A stretch of DNA of 64,000 nucleotides from Saprolegnia diclina VS20. Its lineage: Eukaryota; Oomycota; Saprolegniomycetes; Saprolegniales; Saprolegniaceae. The stretch lies in NCBI RefSeq assembly GCF_000281045.1, contig NW_008246068.1:806755-870754 (forward strand), written 5' to 3'. Under the pieces are notes generated by a model. It saw nothing but the letters and a program-made list of their open reading frames with translations. It searched no databases and was not told the origin of the DNA. Position numbers and translations under genes: made by a program. Within the stretch, counting starts at the first letter, position 1. The number at the start of each line of letters is the position of its first letter. Below are positions 9,818-22,833 of the stretch, piece by piece.

Positions 9818-12800
9818 CTAAAACGCGGCGCGCAAGATACTATGTCGCCGTGGCGTAGCAGGGGCCACGGTCGGCGCAAAGACAACGTGGCGACTGCCGT
9901 CATTGTCCTTTGTCGTAATCATTTTGCGCGGCTTGCCGCAGAGCACGCGCTTCTTCATATCTTCGCGCGCGGCGTTGACGCGGTTCTTGAAGGAGGCACC
10001 AGTCGTGTAGCGCAAGTAGAGGTCCCCCGTGTGCGGAATCCGTCCTTGGACCCAGCTCAGCGGCAGCTCCCAGCCAAATTGGTCGTTGAAGCGCTCGTCG
10101 ACCCAGTTTTCGCCCGGCTCAATGTCGCCGAGCTGCGCCAGCATCGATGTGACTTGATATTCTTCCCAGACGCTCAAGTTCAAGTGGTATTCCTACAGTT
10201 GTGCGGGTTTGTATCAATGTATCAACTACATATGTGCGTACCATTTCGGCAAACATGGGGTTCCACAAGTTGAGCCAGCCAATGCGGTGAATCGCCTCGC
10301 CGACATTCTCGCGTGTCCAGTCGGCCGCCAATGCAACGAGCAAGTCGTCGAGATCGAGCACGCGGTTGAGGAGCATGGCCACAATCTCGACTTGTCCGAA
10401 CGCCACGTCATGAAAGCAATGGGCGAGGCGCACCAACTGGGCCGAATGAATGCCAAACGCAGCGTCGGAAAACGTTTGTCGAACCGCTAAAAGACCATCA
10501 TTCCGTCTTGAAACATTGAAACATTGCAAGTACCGAGCTTGCGGTGCTCAAAGCCCGTGTCGGTATGGGGCGCGTGGACCACGGGCGCCACGGAGGTCGG
10601 TCTGGCTACGATCACCGCCTTCTTGCCATGTCGCTTGAGAGGAGCCGGTGGCTTCTCGACGGCGACCGGAGTCGATGCGAGTGCCGTGACGCTGACACAG
10701 AGTTGATCCAGCATCTACATTCTGTTCATTCCACTGGATGCGACCACCAAGGGACACTACGTCATCGGGAATTGCGTCGCTGCCACGTGGGATCCGCGTC
10801 GTGAGCACAAAATCAAATGCAAACGTGCCACTCGACGGCAGGCCATGGGCGCGGGAAACACTGTACGGGGCGCCATCCAGCGTTTCATTGCGAAAACATT
10901 CCCAGTTGCCTAGTCCCATAAAAATATAACTCGTAAAGTAGTTGGTGGTGGCATCGACTGCGTACCGTTCTGGCTCGTGTTGAGGCTGGCGGTCTTCTTG
11001 TTCTCGAGGCGGTCGTCGGCCGAGAGACGCACGAGCGTCGACGCCAAGCGCTTGTCGACGGGCGCGGCCAAGTCGAGCGCGTAGCGTCCATTGGGAAGCC
11101 GCGAGTCGAAGAAGAGAAGTTTCCCAGCCCGTTCCTTCAGCACTGACTGGTGCCGAAGCCGTCGCGTGCGGTTGAAAAGGACTGCGGTGTCGGCGACCCG
11201 CTGCAATAGTCTAACATGCTTATCATCCATGCGTCTACAATACAAAACTCGAGGCGTACAGGGGGGCGACGTGGGCGTGGGCCGCCTCGGCCGTCATGGA
11301 CCCGAGGAGGTACTGCGCTTGGGACGCTGTGATGTAGTGGTCGTGTAAGAAATGCTGGATGTACTTGGCACGGTCCGAGTCAAACTCGAGCTCTGAGAAG
11401 GCTTGCCAAAACACGCTGACCGCATCTGCGTAAACCACTGTCGACTACAAATCGAACGCATTGGCAATAATGTACCGGGGGCAATCTCGGTCACATGCGG
11501 CACCTGCGGCTTGTACGTAAACTCAAACCGCAGCCGGCCGTGCAGAGGGAGACGCCACGGCGTCCGTGTGCCGTCCAGCGCCAGCAGCTTCTGGACCGTC
11601 TCGGTGCCGTAGCTGCTACTGGTTGCTCGCTCAGCGCGGCCAAATACGAGCTTGGTGCTGCCCGATGTGGTGTAGGGCGGTAGTTGGTACTGCACATCGC
11701 GCCACGACGCCGCCGACGGGTATAAATTCAAGAGCCAGAGGTACTCGAACCCGCGCCAGAACGAGTCGGCATCGTCCAGATCCACCTCGACGTGGCCTAT
11801 ATGGACAAGAATCGTCCACAGTATAGCAGCCAACCATCCAAGCTACATTGTACCCAGCTGCACGGGCGCGAAGCGCGCCGGCTCAGTATGCAGGCCGCAG
11901 TCGTCGTACTGCACAGTGCGGCCTTGGGTCATCGAGAGCGGGTCGCTGTACGCGCGAAAGATGGCGCGAAGGCCTTCCGTACCAATCGGGTTTTGCGCAA
12001 TGCAGAGAATCTCGAGCGTCGTCGAGTCGGCCCACGCGCGGACAAGACTTAACGCACTCAGTGCGCCCAGCGAGTTGCCCGTGAGGTCCAGCGTGTGCAG
12101 CGTCTTGTTGTGACGCAGCGAGAGCGCGATCGCACTGGCCCCGCCGCCGCTGCCAAAGCCGTTCCACGCCGCTCGCAGGGTTTGCAGCGTCGTGTTGACC
12201 GCGAGGGCGTGGGCGAGCGCCGTGCCCGTCTTGGCGCGAAGGCAGTTCCACGACAGGTCAAGCAGCGTTAGGTGGCCGTTCGCACAGAGCATGGCCCGCA
12301 GTGCGTCGCCGCACGCATCGTCGAGCTTGTTTTTGCTCACATCTACCGCCGTGAGGCTGCGACTGCGCCCGAGGACGGCGCCAAGCGTCGTTAGCCCTTC
12401 GATCGAGAGCCTACACATCGCATTCACCATATTGTGAGAAAAATGAGAGATAATGAGAGATGATAAAAGACATCAAGACGACAGATTACCCGCAATCGGA
12501 GAGGACGAGCGTTTGGAGAACGTGATGGGCGTCGAGGAAGTCACTCAGCGCCGCCACCGTCGCCTGCTTGACTTCGTTGTTGGACAAGTTGAGCGTCAAG
12601 AGGCGTGTAAAGTCCGAGCTCTTCACCACGTTGGCGACGGCGACATCCGTGAGACGGTTCTCACGGACGACTAGCGTCTGGAGCTTGGGAATCGACGCGA
12701 GGCTAGACCCGGCATTTTTAAATATGATTAACGTTAGATAATCATTTTGGAGTCGTACCAGCTCGAGAGGGCTTCGATTGGTCGGTTACCAGCGCCGTAG

Positions 12801-13746
12801 TACGACAAGTCGATCGCGCACGCCTCGCGCTTTGGGATGATGAACGGCTCCGGCACCAAGTGCTTCTGCAGGCACGTGCGAATGTAGTCGTCCGCGCACT
12901 TGATATTGTCGTCCGTGATGTGTTCCTAGTTGTCATCGTGACATAGTGTACATTGTACGAGCCGCCTACCGAATCAGCGTCGACTTTGGTCGTACTTGCG
13001 GTGCGCGGCGCGGCGGGAGCTGTAGAGGACATGTTGACCTTGCGCAGGCGCGCCATAAAGTGCTGCTTGCCGCCCTACAACACGTTATGCGAGAGGCGAT
13101 GCAAGCAATATTGTACCCAGCCGTAGTTGTGCTGCACATCCTTGATGCTCCAGCCGGTGGTGGATGAGTTGTCTACGAGCCGAGGATCCTCATGCTGGAT
13201 ACAGTGTAGCGCAAGATAACTACGGTCCGACGCCTTGGGGGGCACGAACGAGGCGACGGTGGCCAACTTCTTCTCGTCGTCGGCCCGAGGCGTACTCGGT
13301 CGGCCTTCCAAATCCAATGGCGGATCCACAAACAAATGTTGAAAGGCCTAGAGACTTTCAGAAGAATACACCGAAGTGCGCTCTACCATGATAGCCAACT
13401 CGGTCTCGGTGCGCGGCAGCGTGCGTGTGATCATGTTCTTCTTGGACGATGCCTGATGGACCAATGGGGGGCGCGATGGCTGCCGCGGTGTCGTGGGCTG
13501 CCGAGGCGTCCTACGCACTCTTAGTTCAAGATTTACTTTCTATGTGTACCCGCGCGGTGTTGCGGGGGCTGTCGTCGCGCGCACGGCGGGAACTCTGCTC
13601 TTCAGGTGCACGTCAACTTCGGCAAGAACGCTCGTTACTGTGAGCGTCGGTAAGGCCGGGTCGAACGGCTGCGAGCGTCGCTTCACGCGGGTGGCGTGAA
13701 GAACCACCGAGGGACTCGTCGCCTTGCGGTGCGACGGCCGCGCCAT
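9818..13746 (-). CDS. Large leucine-rich repeat protein, 14 exons
   Basis: Exons, 5' to 3' on the minus strand: 13550-13746, 13387-13510, 13117-13347, 12970-13074, 12759-12925, 12490-12702, 11854-12410, 11476-11796, 11244-11437, 10966-11200, 10761-10909, 10534-10714, 10242-10486, 9818-10192. They close to 1,097 residues. A basic Pro-Thr-Ser N-terminus (TPRQPTTPRQPSRPP) leads to ribonuclease-inhibitor-type LRRs at about 255-530 (TRLLTLNLSNNEV, LTLLDLSWNCL, LHTLDLTGNSLG). The rest has repeated tryptophan-rich helical units (SVFWQAFSELEFDSDRAKY, EYQVTSMLAQLGDIEPGENW) that I cannot assign. Such LRRs form protein-binding scaffolds. The C-terminal units may be calpain-III-like or DUF4476-like, but that is a guess. 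The 10715-10760 intron has an alternative (43 nt, donor GTGGAA) that also keeps frame. Its tail lies 90 bp from the kinesin stop. Confidence 0.82.
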
Positions 13747-13818
13747 GGTTGGATTCGCAAGCTGTTCGTGTCACTGTCTATTTTAGGGCTATAGACAGGC
13801 ATCACGGGCACCAGCTTG

Positions 13819-13907
<89 letters not shown>

Positions 13908-14079
13908 TAGGGGTAGGGCATGTAAGTGTCGAGGGGGCGACGCTACGCGAATACTAGCCTGCACCGCTATGCTAGACATTCCTTTGATCCAACGACAATG
14001 GTATTGTTCTATCGAGTATCGTAGTATTTGAAATGTACAATAGCTTACACAGACGACTGGACCAGAACGACGTTCTTGT
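13747..14079. repeat. Intergenic spacer with (GATA)n microsatellite
   Basis: The gap between the LRR gene start and the next minus-strand stop contains about 22 uninterrupted GATA units at about 13819-13907. The minus strand reads as an artefactual Leu-Ser-Ile-Tyr repeat. Nothing else is recognisable apart from AT-rich flanks. Confidence 0.9.
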
Positions 14080-16303
14080 CTACAAAAGCGAGGTTGTCGA
14101 TGGCCGCGGGGCGGGTCGTCGAGGATGGGGGCCGATGTGGGGGTGCTGGTGGTTGTTGCGCTCTGGCTCCAAGACGTACGCTGTCGTGTGCGTCACATCG
14201 TACGGCTCGCCGGGCCCGAGGATGCCGTCGTCGACGAACTCGTGGCTCGACGCGCGCCCAAACGTAGTACGGAACGGGCCCCCCACCCACTTGAGTTTGC
14301 TTTTCTGCATATGACAATAAGAACTTAGTGTATCCACGATCGAACGCACCTCGTCGTCAATGACTTGCTGCTCGTACGAGCCGCGGTACGGTCCGTCGTT
14401 GACCACCGAGTAGAAGCCGCCTTGGGTTGCATCGCGAAGCCGCAATTTTTCAAACTTGGCGTGGGCGCAGTATGGTTTTTTGGCTTCTTGATCGACGAGC
14501 CGACGCACCGGCAGCGTGAACGTGGGGGCTTGCGTCGCACCGGTTTTGGGGGGTGACTAGTCATTAACAAAAACAAGAATTGACGACAAACACAAGAGAT
14601 GTATGTACGCACTTGGTTGGACGGTCGTTGCGGCGCCGCATGGGTGTGGGATAGCGCCGAGCGCAGACGTCGAGCGTAAACAGGTCTACGCAGGGCGAAG
14701 GTTTGCAGAAGCCCTGCACCGTGAGACGCACGGTTGAGTCGTCGGGGCCGCCGAGCGTGGCCGTAGCTTGGCCGTCGAGACAGCCACGGACTTGCATTTC
14801 TTGGGCGACGTACGACCTTTTGCGGTCTGATCCAGACTCATGGCAGGCAGCACTACACGTCGGTACATGTATGCTCCACACGGTGTCGAAGCGCGTACCG
14901 CTCGTGCTCTTGAACGGGCCCGTGGGCATGTTGGCGTCGGTCGGTACAGCGCCTGTGATCGATGCGACATACGTGCGGTCCACATGTTCGTGGACGCGGA
15001 TCATGTCGAACTTTGCTTTGACATAATTCGCCAAAATCGTGCTACACATCGAGATACGCGATATACAAAACTGTAAAATGTCGTACCACGTAGCAGGGTA
15101 CGCTTTGGCGACTGTAAAGTGAGCGCAGAGCGCATTGCCAAACTCGATGAGGAGTGGGCCCCGCTGGCTGTCGAGAAACACCTTGTAGCTAAGGAGATCG
15201 CATGTCAACTCCGACCAGACACTTGTTGATGGACCGGTTGCCGCTGGTGTGCGTGATTGTCTCATCGAGATCCCACTTGCTCGGACAATTGACGACGAAT
15301 TGCGCCAGCTCGAGACCCTGGAGGTACACGTGGGCGCGCTGTTCGATGCGGCCGCAGCATTGCACGTCGGCGAGTTTCGAGACCAGCGCCTACATCGCAA
15401 GTTGATAAGACAACTTGTGTGCTCTCCACGAAAAAGAGAAGCGTGTCGTACAGAGCTTGCATGGTTGTTGGGCTTGCGGGTGCCCGCACGGGCAGAGCTC
15501 GGCCGCGCGCCGTACGGGCGGTCCCGATCGCTCGTGTGCATGACAAGCCCCGTGTTGCCTGTTCATATTCCATTCCGAGAGCTCTAAGCTTGTTCAACCG
15601 TACCCTTGGGCTCCCACGTATTGTGACGGACGTTGTAGCTAAAGTAATCGCCCGTCTCGCTGTCGAGCAGCACAATGTGCGAGTTGATGTCTACCCCATG
15701 CACTCAATTGTCTAAAGTGTAGAGAGATCAATGTTTGGTACCGTTTTTGGGGGGCGGCGCGCTCGGCACGGCCCGGAGGGGGCAGCCGCGGCCGTGTCCG
15801 TTCACCGCTTGCAAGAGCTCGCCGCCCGTCGAGCAAAGGTACGCGAGGATCGCGGCGCTAAAGCCCGCACCAAAGAAGCACTTGCCCGTCATCATGCACA
15901 TCTTGAGCAGCGTGCAGAGCTACTCCCACCAGAGGTTAGTGTTCAATATTGTCCTAAAATTCGATCGCCAACTACCTTGCGCAACGGCGGGGCCCACGGC
16001 GGCATGGTCACGTCGCCATCAACAAACACAAAGTCGAGCTGGTCAAAGCGTGTGATGGATTCCGGATCCGCAGTCACCGAGTGCACTTCGTAAACGAACG
16101 CATCGAGCTCACTCCGGTGTCTCTCCTAGCTCACACACGTCTTATTGACTAAGAAATCCAAGCACACGTACGAGAATGAGCGGCGCGATCACGTCGTGCA
16201 CGTGCAGTGTGGTCAACGCCGCCTCGACGGCCGCTTTGAACTGGACGTACTTGGCGGGCGGGTCGTCTCGGGATGCGTATCCGTTCACGAGCAGCACCCG
16301 CAT
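14080..16303 (-). CDS. Conserved-looking protein of unknown function, 10 exons
   Basis: Exons, 5' to 3': 16172-16303, 15976-16125, 15742-15919, 15604-15702, 15452-15558, about 15223-15389, 15087-15188, 14609-15041, 14350-14556, 14080-14304, closing to about 599 residues. The N-terminal 120 residues alternate strands and helices (MRVLLVNGYASRDDPP, FDQLDFVFVDGDV, CMMTGKCFFGAGFSAA) in a way that recalls a glutamine-amidotransferase-like flavodoxin fold; this is inference and no catalytic triad was confirmed. The C-terminal half has two related phrases, GPFKSTSGTRFDTVW and GPFRTTFGRASSHEF, suggesting an internal repeat. The exon 6 donor is ambiguous (15222 or 15234). The 15390-15451 intron contains the GACAACTTGT dyad half-site. 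The gene shares a 58-bp divergent promoter with the IQ-WW gene. Function unknown. Confidence 0.7.
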
Positions 16304-16361
16304 CGAGGCTCGATTAGACTATAATTAGCAAGAAATAATGTTTCCCTTGATTATTCGCATA
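16304..16361. promoter_or_regulatory. 58-bp divergent promoter
   Basis: The start codons at 16303 (minus) and 16362 (plus) are separated by only 58 bp, which is AT-rich (CTATAATTAGCAAGAAATAA). Both genes must share core promoter DNA, so they are likely co-expressed (inference). Confidence 0.5.
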
Positions 16362-18179
16362 ATGGCGGCGTACCCGTCGTGGCCCGAGGACCTCTTTGGT
16401 ACGCCCGTCGATTGCACTGCGCCGCTGCAAAGCGTCGGCAAGCAGCGACCGCCGCCGCCAACGCTCCGGCCTGTCGTGCAAGACGTTGGCGACCAGCGCC
16501 GGCTATGGCAAGGGCAGCCGCACCTGAGCGACAGCCAGCGCGAAATTCTGGTACGATGGACAATACGACAATGTGTGCATCTGTGCACCATGCGTAGACG
16601 CAACCGCGCACCTGCGCATTTCAAATCGTGTGCAAGCAAGCCAAGGCGACGCGCAAGTGCTACCACTGCACCAAGTCGACTTGATGTTTATCGTAATGGC
16701 TTAAACGATCCCGACTAGGTTTGACCCGACCAAGACCGGGCTCTACTGCGATGCGTGCTTTGACGCCCGTCACCCGCCCGTGCGCATGGACCATTCGTGG
16801 AGCCTGCTTGACGACGATGGTATCTCAGTGATCCGCGAGCAAGAGACATATGACGCTGTAGAGCTAGACGAAGAGAAGCAGTGGCTGGCCCACCTCGCGC
16901 GGTACAATACCTTGGATGAAACCTGCCATATGCAAATCGTAGGCACAAGATGGCACAGGACTACAAGGAGCTCGAGCTGCTGCTTGGCCACACCACGTCC
17001 TTCCTCGCATCGTCGACGCAACAAACCCGCAACAACAACCGCGACGAACACGTCGAGAGAGCGTTCAAGGACATGAAGGCGATCGACCACAACATTCGGT
17101 ACAGCTATACCAAAGGCGACGCCGAGCCAGCTACTATATTAGGGAACTCATGCACGATGTGGAGACGCAGCTCCGCGTGCGCAACTTGCCACAAGCCATC
17201 GCTGTGCGCAAAATCCAGGATATGTGGAAGGTCCGGAAGGCGCGGAACCGCCTCAAGCTCATGATCCAAAGCATCTACGCCGAGATGGTCGACCCCAGTT
17301 CCGGACAAGTGTACGCCAACGCTACGATCCCACTACGTTCTTATGAACCGTAGATACTACCTCAACAAGCGCACCCACCAAGTCCGGTGGGATAAGCCCA
17401 AAGCGCTGCAAAGCACGAGTGTTCCCAAGCGCAAGCGAAGGCTATGCGAGGCCGACGCCGCTCTGTACATTCAGCGCGCGTTTCGATCGATGCGCGCTCG
17501 AAAGGCCGTGCGGCGGCTCTTGCGCCGCGTCTACGTCAAGCTCCAAGACCCGGCGACCGGTACAGTTCCTTTGTGTCTCATGGTGTGGCAACATGACACA
17601 GGCATCTTTTACTACTACAACAAGCACACCAAGACAACGTCGTGGACGAAACCTAAGCTCTTGGGCAGTGAAGAGTACGACGCGCCGCGCCGCCGGCCCT
17701 TGACGCCAAATGAAGCTGCCGCTATGATTCAGCGCATGCTGCGGTGCGCGGTCGCTCGGCGCCACCTGCGACGGCTCCTCTCGCGCGTCTACCAAAAGAT
17801 TTACGAGCCAAGTCTCGGACGACACTACTACTTCAACGTCAAGACCAAGCTCGTCACGTGGACAAAGCCGCGGTGCATCGACGACGCCGAGCTCCTCACG
17901 CCCCGGTCGTTTGCGCAGCTCGCGGCCGACGAAGACGCGGCGGCGCGCCTCCAGCGACTGACGCGCATACGGGCCTTCTCGCTCGAGGATGCGGCGTCGT
18001 ACGTGCAACGCCGGATTCGGGTCCACCAAGCACGTGCCCGCCTGCGCAAGATGGCTCAAGACGCCTACGTTGCCATTTTCGATCCGACTTCGGGCGGCTA
18101 CTTCTACCACAATACGAGGACTGGCGTCGTCTCGTGGAGCCGCCCAGCCATTCTCGGCAGAGACCCTGGTCCTTTTTAA
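16362..18179 (+). CDS. Zinc-binding protein with four tandem IQ-WW modules
   Basis: Exons 16362-16550, 16598-16674, 16719-16901, 16943-17098, 17131-17310, 17354-17559 and 17602-18179 give 522 residues. About residues 64-116 hold a Cys/His cluster (CYHC, CDACFDARH) resembling a B-box or ZZ-type zinc module. From about 225 on, the same unit recurs four times: an IQ-like basic helix (for example YIQRAFRSMRARKAVRRLL, MIQRMLRCAVARRHLRRLL), then DPxxGxxYYxNxxTxxxxWxKP, a one-tryptophan WW-like hairpin (VYYLNKRTHQVRWDKP; FYYYNKHTKTTSWTKP; HYYFNVKTKLVTWTKP; YFYHNTRTGVVSWSRP). IQ motifs bind calmodulin or light chains and WW domains bind proline motifs, so this looks like a Ca-responsive scaffold, plausibly cytoskeletal or axonemal. 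The donor at 16675 (GTCGAC) is atypical but required by frame. Confidence 0.85.
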
Positions 18180-18282
18180 ACTAAACGTATTGTTCAGTTC
18201 TACTTGGATGTTTAGTTTGTCTCTAGTCGCAAGGACATGACGAACCGACTTCCATTTCCGAATTTGCGCAGGTTGCAGTTGA

Positions 18283-19886
<1,604 letters not shown>

Positions 19887-20326
19887 GCGTCGTCTCTGTG
19901 CGAGAAGACAACTTGGTGCGTTTTCGTTTGGCCAACCTTTTAGTCGTCACTCACGGTGCAACTGCAAAGACGTTGATCTGCGCTGCCTGCGGTGGCGGTG
20001 CTAGTATAGTCCTTGCGAACTAAATACGAGCATACCAAGCCAAATAATAATCTCGCAGTCTACGCGTCATCACACATTACATCCCTTATTTAAACTACTA
20101 TAGTAGGTCTAGTAGGTATTATTTGCGTGTACCCAACTACGTACTAGGCGGTTCTGGCTACATGTGAAGCCCTAATCTCCATTGCGCTGTCGCGTGTTGT
20201 CGCAGGACGAGGAAGGTCGAGTTGTTCGTTGCTCACTCGTCAGCCCCCGTGCCTGCAGTGCTCGAATCTCAACGTCAAAAAGTCGGCGCACCAGGGACCA
20301 AAGTCGACACGAATAAAACGTAAGAG
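19887..20326. other. Intergenic spacer between convergent ADH and RPA1
   Basis: The 440-bp gap between two stop codons holds short AT-rich stretches and a near-copy of the dyad half-site (AGACAACTTGG near 19909). Bases at 20095-20125 repeat CTAGTAGGT-like words. No coding sequence is supported. Confidence 0.4.
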
Positions 20327-22417
20327 TTAGTTGTACTTGGCGATCGCGTCGAGGAGCTCGGCCGACTCTTGCACATAGTTGAGCGGCTCGAGGTTGACAA
20401 TCTGCGACTTGACGCGGAGGTCGTCCATGTGCGGCTCGGCCTTGCAGCGCACGCGGAAGAGGTACGTCTTGAAGAGCGCAGCCTTGAAGTGAGCTTCGTA
20501 CAAGCTCACGTTGGCGTCCTTGAGCTCAAAGAGCTCGTCGGCCGTCTTGCCCTGCATGATGATCTTGCCCTGGTCGTTGAACGCCGACGCCCACGTGCTA
20601 CCGGCGCAGTCTTGGAGCACAAGCGAGAGAATGTACCGGTTCTCGCAAGTCGGCAGCGACGCCTGGCACTTTTCGCAGCTGTAGTTGCCCGCCGCGTCTT
20701 GGACGACCTTCTTCTGGCACTTGGGACACGCTTGGTAGCTCACATTCGCATCGTGCTTGATGTAGCTCACGGCGCCCTTGAGCGTAATGTAGTCGGGCTT
20801 TTGGCCGTACCCGAGGCGGCGGTCCTTGATGTCCGTCACCACCGAGCGCTGGTCAAACGTGCCCATGCCCGCGCTGACGCCGCCGCCACCGACGCTGAGC
20901 GACTTGGTCGCAGTCGACGCGCCGCCGCCACGGTACCAGTTGAGAAGGCGCGCCGACTCGGGCAGCGGCGGGTTGAGCACAAAGCCCGTGCTGCTAAAGG
21001 TGCCAATCGACCGGCCGTTGAACTCGGAGACGCGGCAGCCCTTGATCGCGAGCACTTGGTCGACCCACGTGTCGCAGGTCGGGTCCTGCGCGCGCTCGTT
21101 CCAGAGCGTCACCTTGATCTCAGCGAGCGTGTCGTCGACCATGGTAAAGTCGCGCTTCTGCAGCTGCTTGCCCGCCTTGGACGTGAGCTCTGCGCACGGT
21201 GCCACGCTCTTGACGATGCCAATCATATCGATCGTCGACTCGGGCGGGACCGACTCGATCGACGTAATCTAAGGCTCAAAACGTGAGCTTCTTCGAGAAA
21301 CGTCGCTCGTCTCTACCGGCTTGAAGTTGTACTGCACTGACTGGATCGCATGGTCTTCGCCGGCAGGGACAATGTCCGAGGACGCATCGAACGTCACTTC
21401 GTAGTCGTTGTTGATGGCCGAGTACTTGCGGTTGGCCATCTTGATCTTGCCGCCCGAGAAGAAAAAGACGCCGTTGGGCACGAGCCGGTCGTAGAACGCG
21501 TCGACTGCGTCGTTGAAGAGCGTCGCGCGGATCTCGCCGCCCTTGGCATCGAGCAAATCGAAGCTGCAGAGCTTGCCCTGGCCGCGCGCGTTGGTCCAGT
21601 TCTTGATGGGCGCCCGCGCCGTGACGCGCGCCTTGATCGTCCACCGACCGCCCGAGTACGGGTTCAGCGACGCAATGTCTGAGATGCGCATGTTGGGGTC
21701 CTCGCGCACAACCGGCGCCTTGTTCACGGCCGGCGCCGCGTACGGGTTGCGCGTCATCGTCGGTGCCGGCGCCGCTTGCGGCAAGTACGACGGCTGCTGC
21801 ACCGCCGCGGGCGCTTGGTACGTCGGTGCAGCATACGTCGGTGCCGCCGGCGCCGCATACGTGGGTGCAGCATACGTCGGCGCAGCATACGTCGGTGCCG
21901 CCGGCGCCGCATACGTGGGTGCAGCATACGTCGGCGCAGCATACGTCGGTGCCGGGACCGGAGCCGCGCCCGCCTTCTCGATGCTTTCGGGCGAGCCAAT
22001 ACGCTCGTAGCCGGGCTGCACCTCGCCAAGGCCAAGCAAAATCAGAATCCTACGCAGCGGCATGAGCACCATGTGGATTGTGGGGCGTCCACGCACTTGC
22101 GGCCTTGGACCGTGTTGCCGACGTAGTCCTTGAGCTTGACGAAGCAGTTGATGCTCAGCGTGCCATCTTCAGTCACCTAATGCATGCGCCATGAGCTGCA
22201 TGGCCAGAGGCGGCGCGGCTACCATCGAAAGCTGCGACGAGAGCATCCCGCTCATGTAGAACTGGCCGTCCGAGAGCACGAGGCGGTAGCGGTCGCCGCC
22301 CTTGCCCGAGGCCGACGGGATCTTCTTGATGTCGATGAGCTGGAGCCACGGCTCAAAGCCATCCGGGCTCTGCCGCGTGTGGAGCATCTGGACCGCGTTG
22401 GGCGTGAGGGCCACCAT
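20327..22417 (-). CDS. RPA1: Replication protein A large subunit (RPA70)
   Basis: Exons, 5' to 3': 22223-22417, 22097-22176, 21317-22049, 20327-21268, giving 649 residues. RPA1 binds single-stranded DNA in replication, repair and recombination in the nucleus. The N-terminal protein-interaction fold is clear (IDIKKI, GGDRYRLVLSDGQFYMSGML, DGTLSINCFVKLKDYV). A long linker follows with repeated Pro-Thr-Tyr-Ala-Ala-Pro units. DNA-binding domain A starts at ISDIASLNPYSGGRWTIKAR, with domain B after it, and domain C carries the zinc ribbon CPKC...CEKC at about 516-536. The start at 22417 was chosen because MVALTPNAV matches the family N-terminus, although the frame stays open upstream to 22906. The YAAP linker is longer than usual and is encoded by a 54-bp repeat. 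Confidence 0.95.
21831..21953. repeat. 54-bp minisatellite in RPA1 linker
   Basis: Two identical 54-bp units (21831-21884 and 21885-21938) and a 15-bp partial third encode the Tyr-Ala-Ala-Pro-Thr repeats of the RPA1 linker. Identity at silent positions suggests recent duplication. Confidence 0.85.
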
Positions 22418-22833
22418 CTTCGCAGCTCTGTCTTCTGGGGCCAAACGGGAAATGGCCATCCGGTTAACAAAACCGGCCAAACCGTTCGCGCCAAAATTAG
22501 CCGGCCGCCCGAGCGCGGCATGTGCCTCCTTTAGCAATGCCCACACGCTCTCACGCGCGCGCGTCTCTGGGGACATCATCGCACTCGCAAGGACGCATGC
22601 GCTTCTGTCTATCTGCCCACGGACACAATACAGCATCTGGGCAGTCCAAGCAACGATTCCTTTGCCAGGCGCTGGCAAGATGGCATATGCCGAATTTAAG
22701 CACTTGCCCGTTGCCGCCCATTCGCACAAAGTGCGCTCGTTCTTACGCGAATAGAAAGGCCAAGGAGCGTCGCACTTGATCGGAACGGCGCACTTGGTGA
22801 AACGTGCTGCCACGTCAGTTACGGACAGGCGGT
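22418..22833. promoter_or_regulatory. Divergent spacer between RPA1 and LRR gene
   Basis: The 416-bp region separates opposed start codons. The minus strand is open in the RPA1 frame to 22906 but shows no family similarity and no splice pattern, so it is read as 5' UTR and promoter. A GGCCATCCGG word lies near 22456. No clear gene. Confidence 0.4.

Noticed and set aside
13819-13907. CRISPR-like or coding repeat on the minus strand (Leu-Ser-Ile-Tyr)n
   Set aside because: It is a pure GATA microsatellite without spacers, in intergenic eukaryotic DNA.
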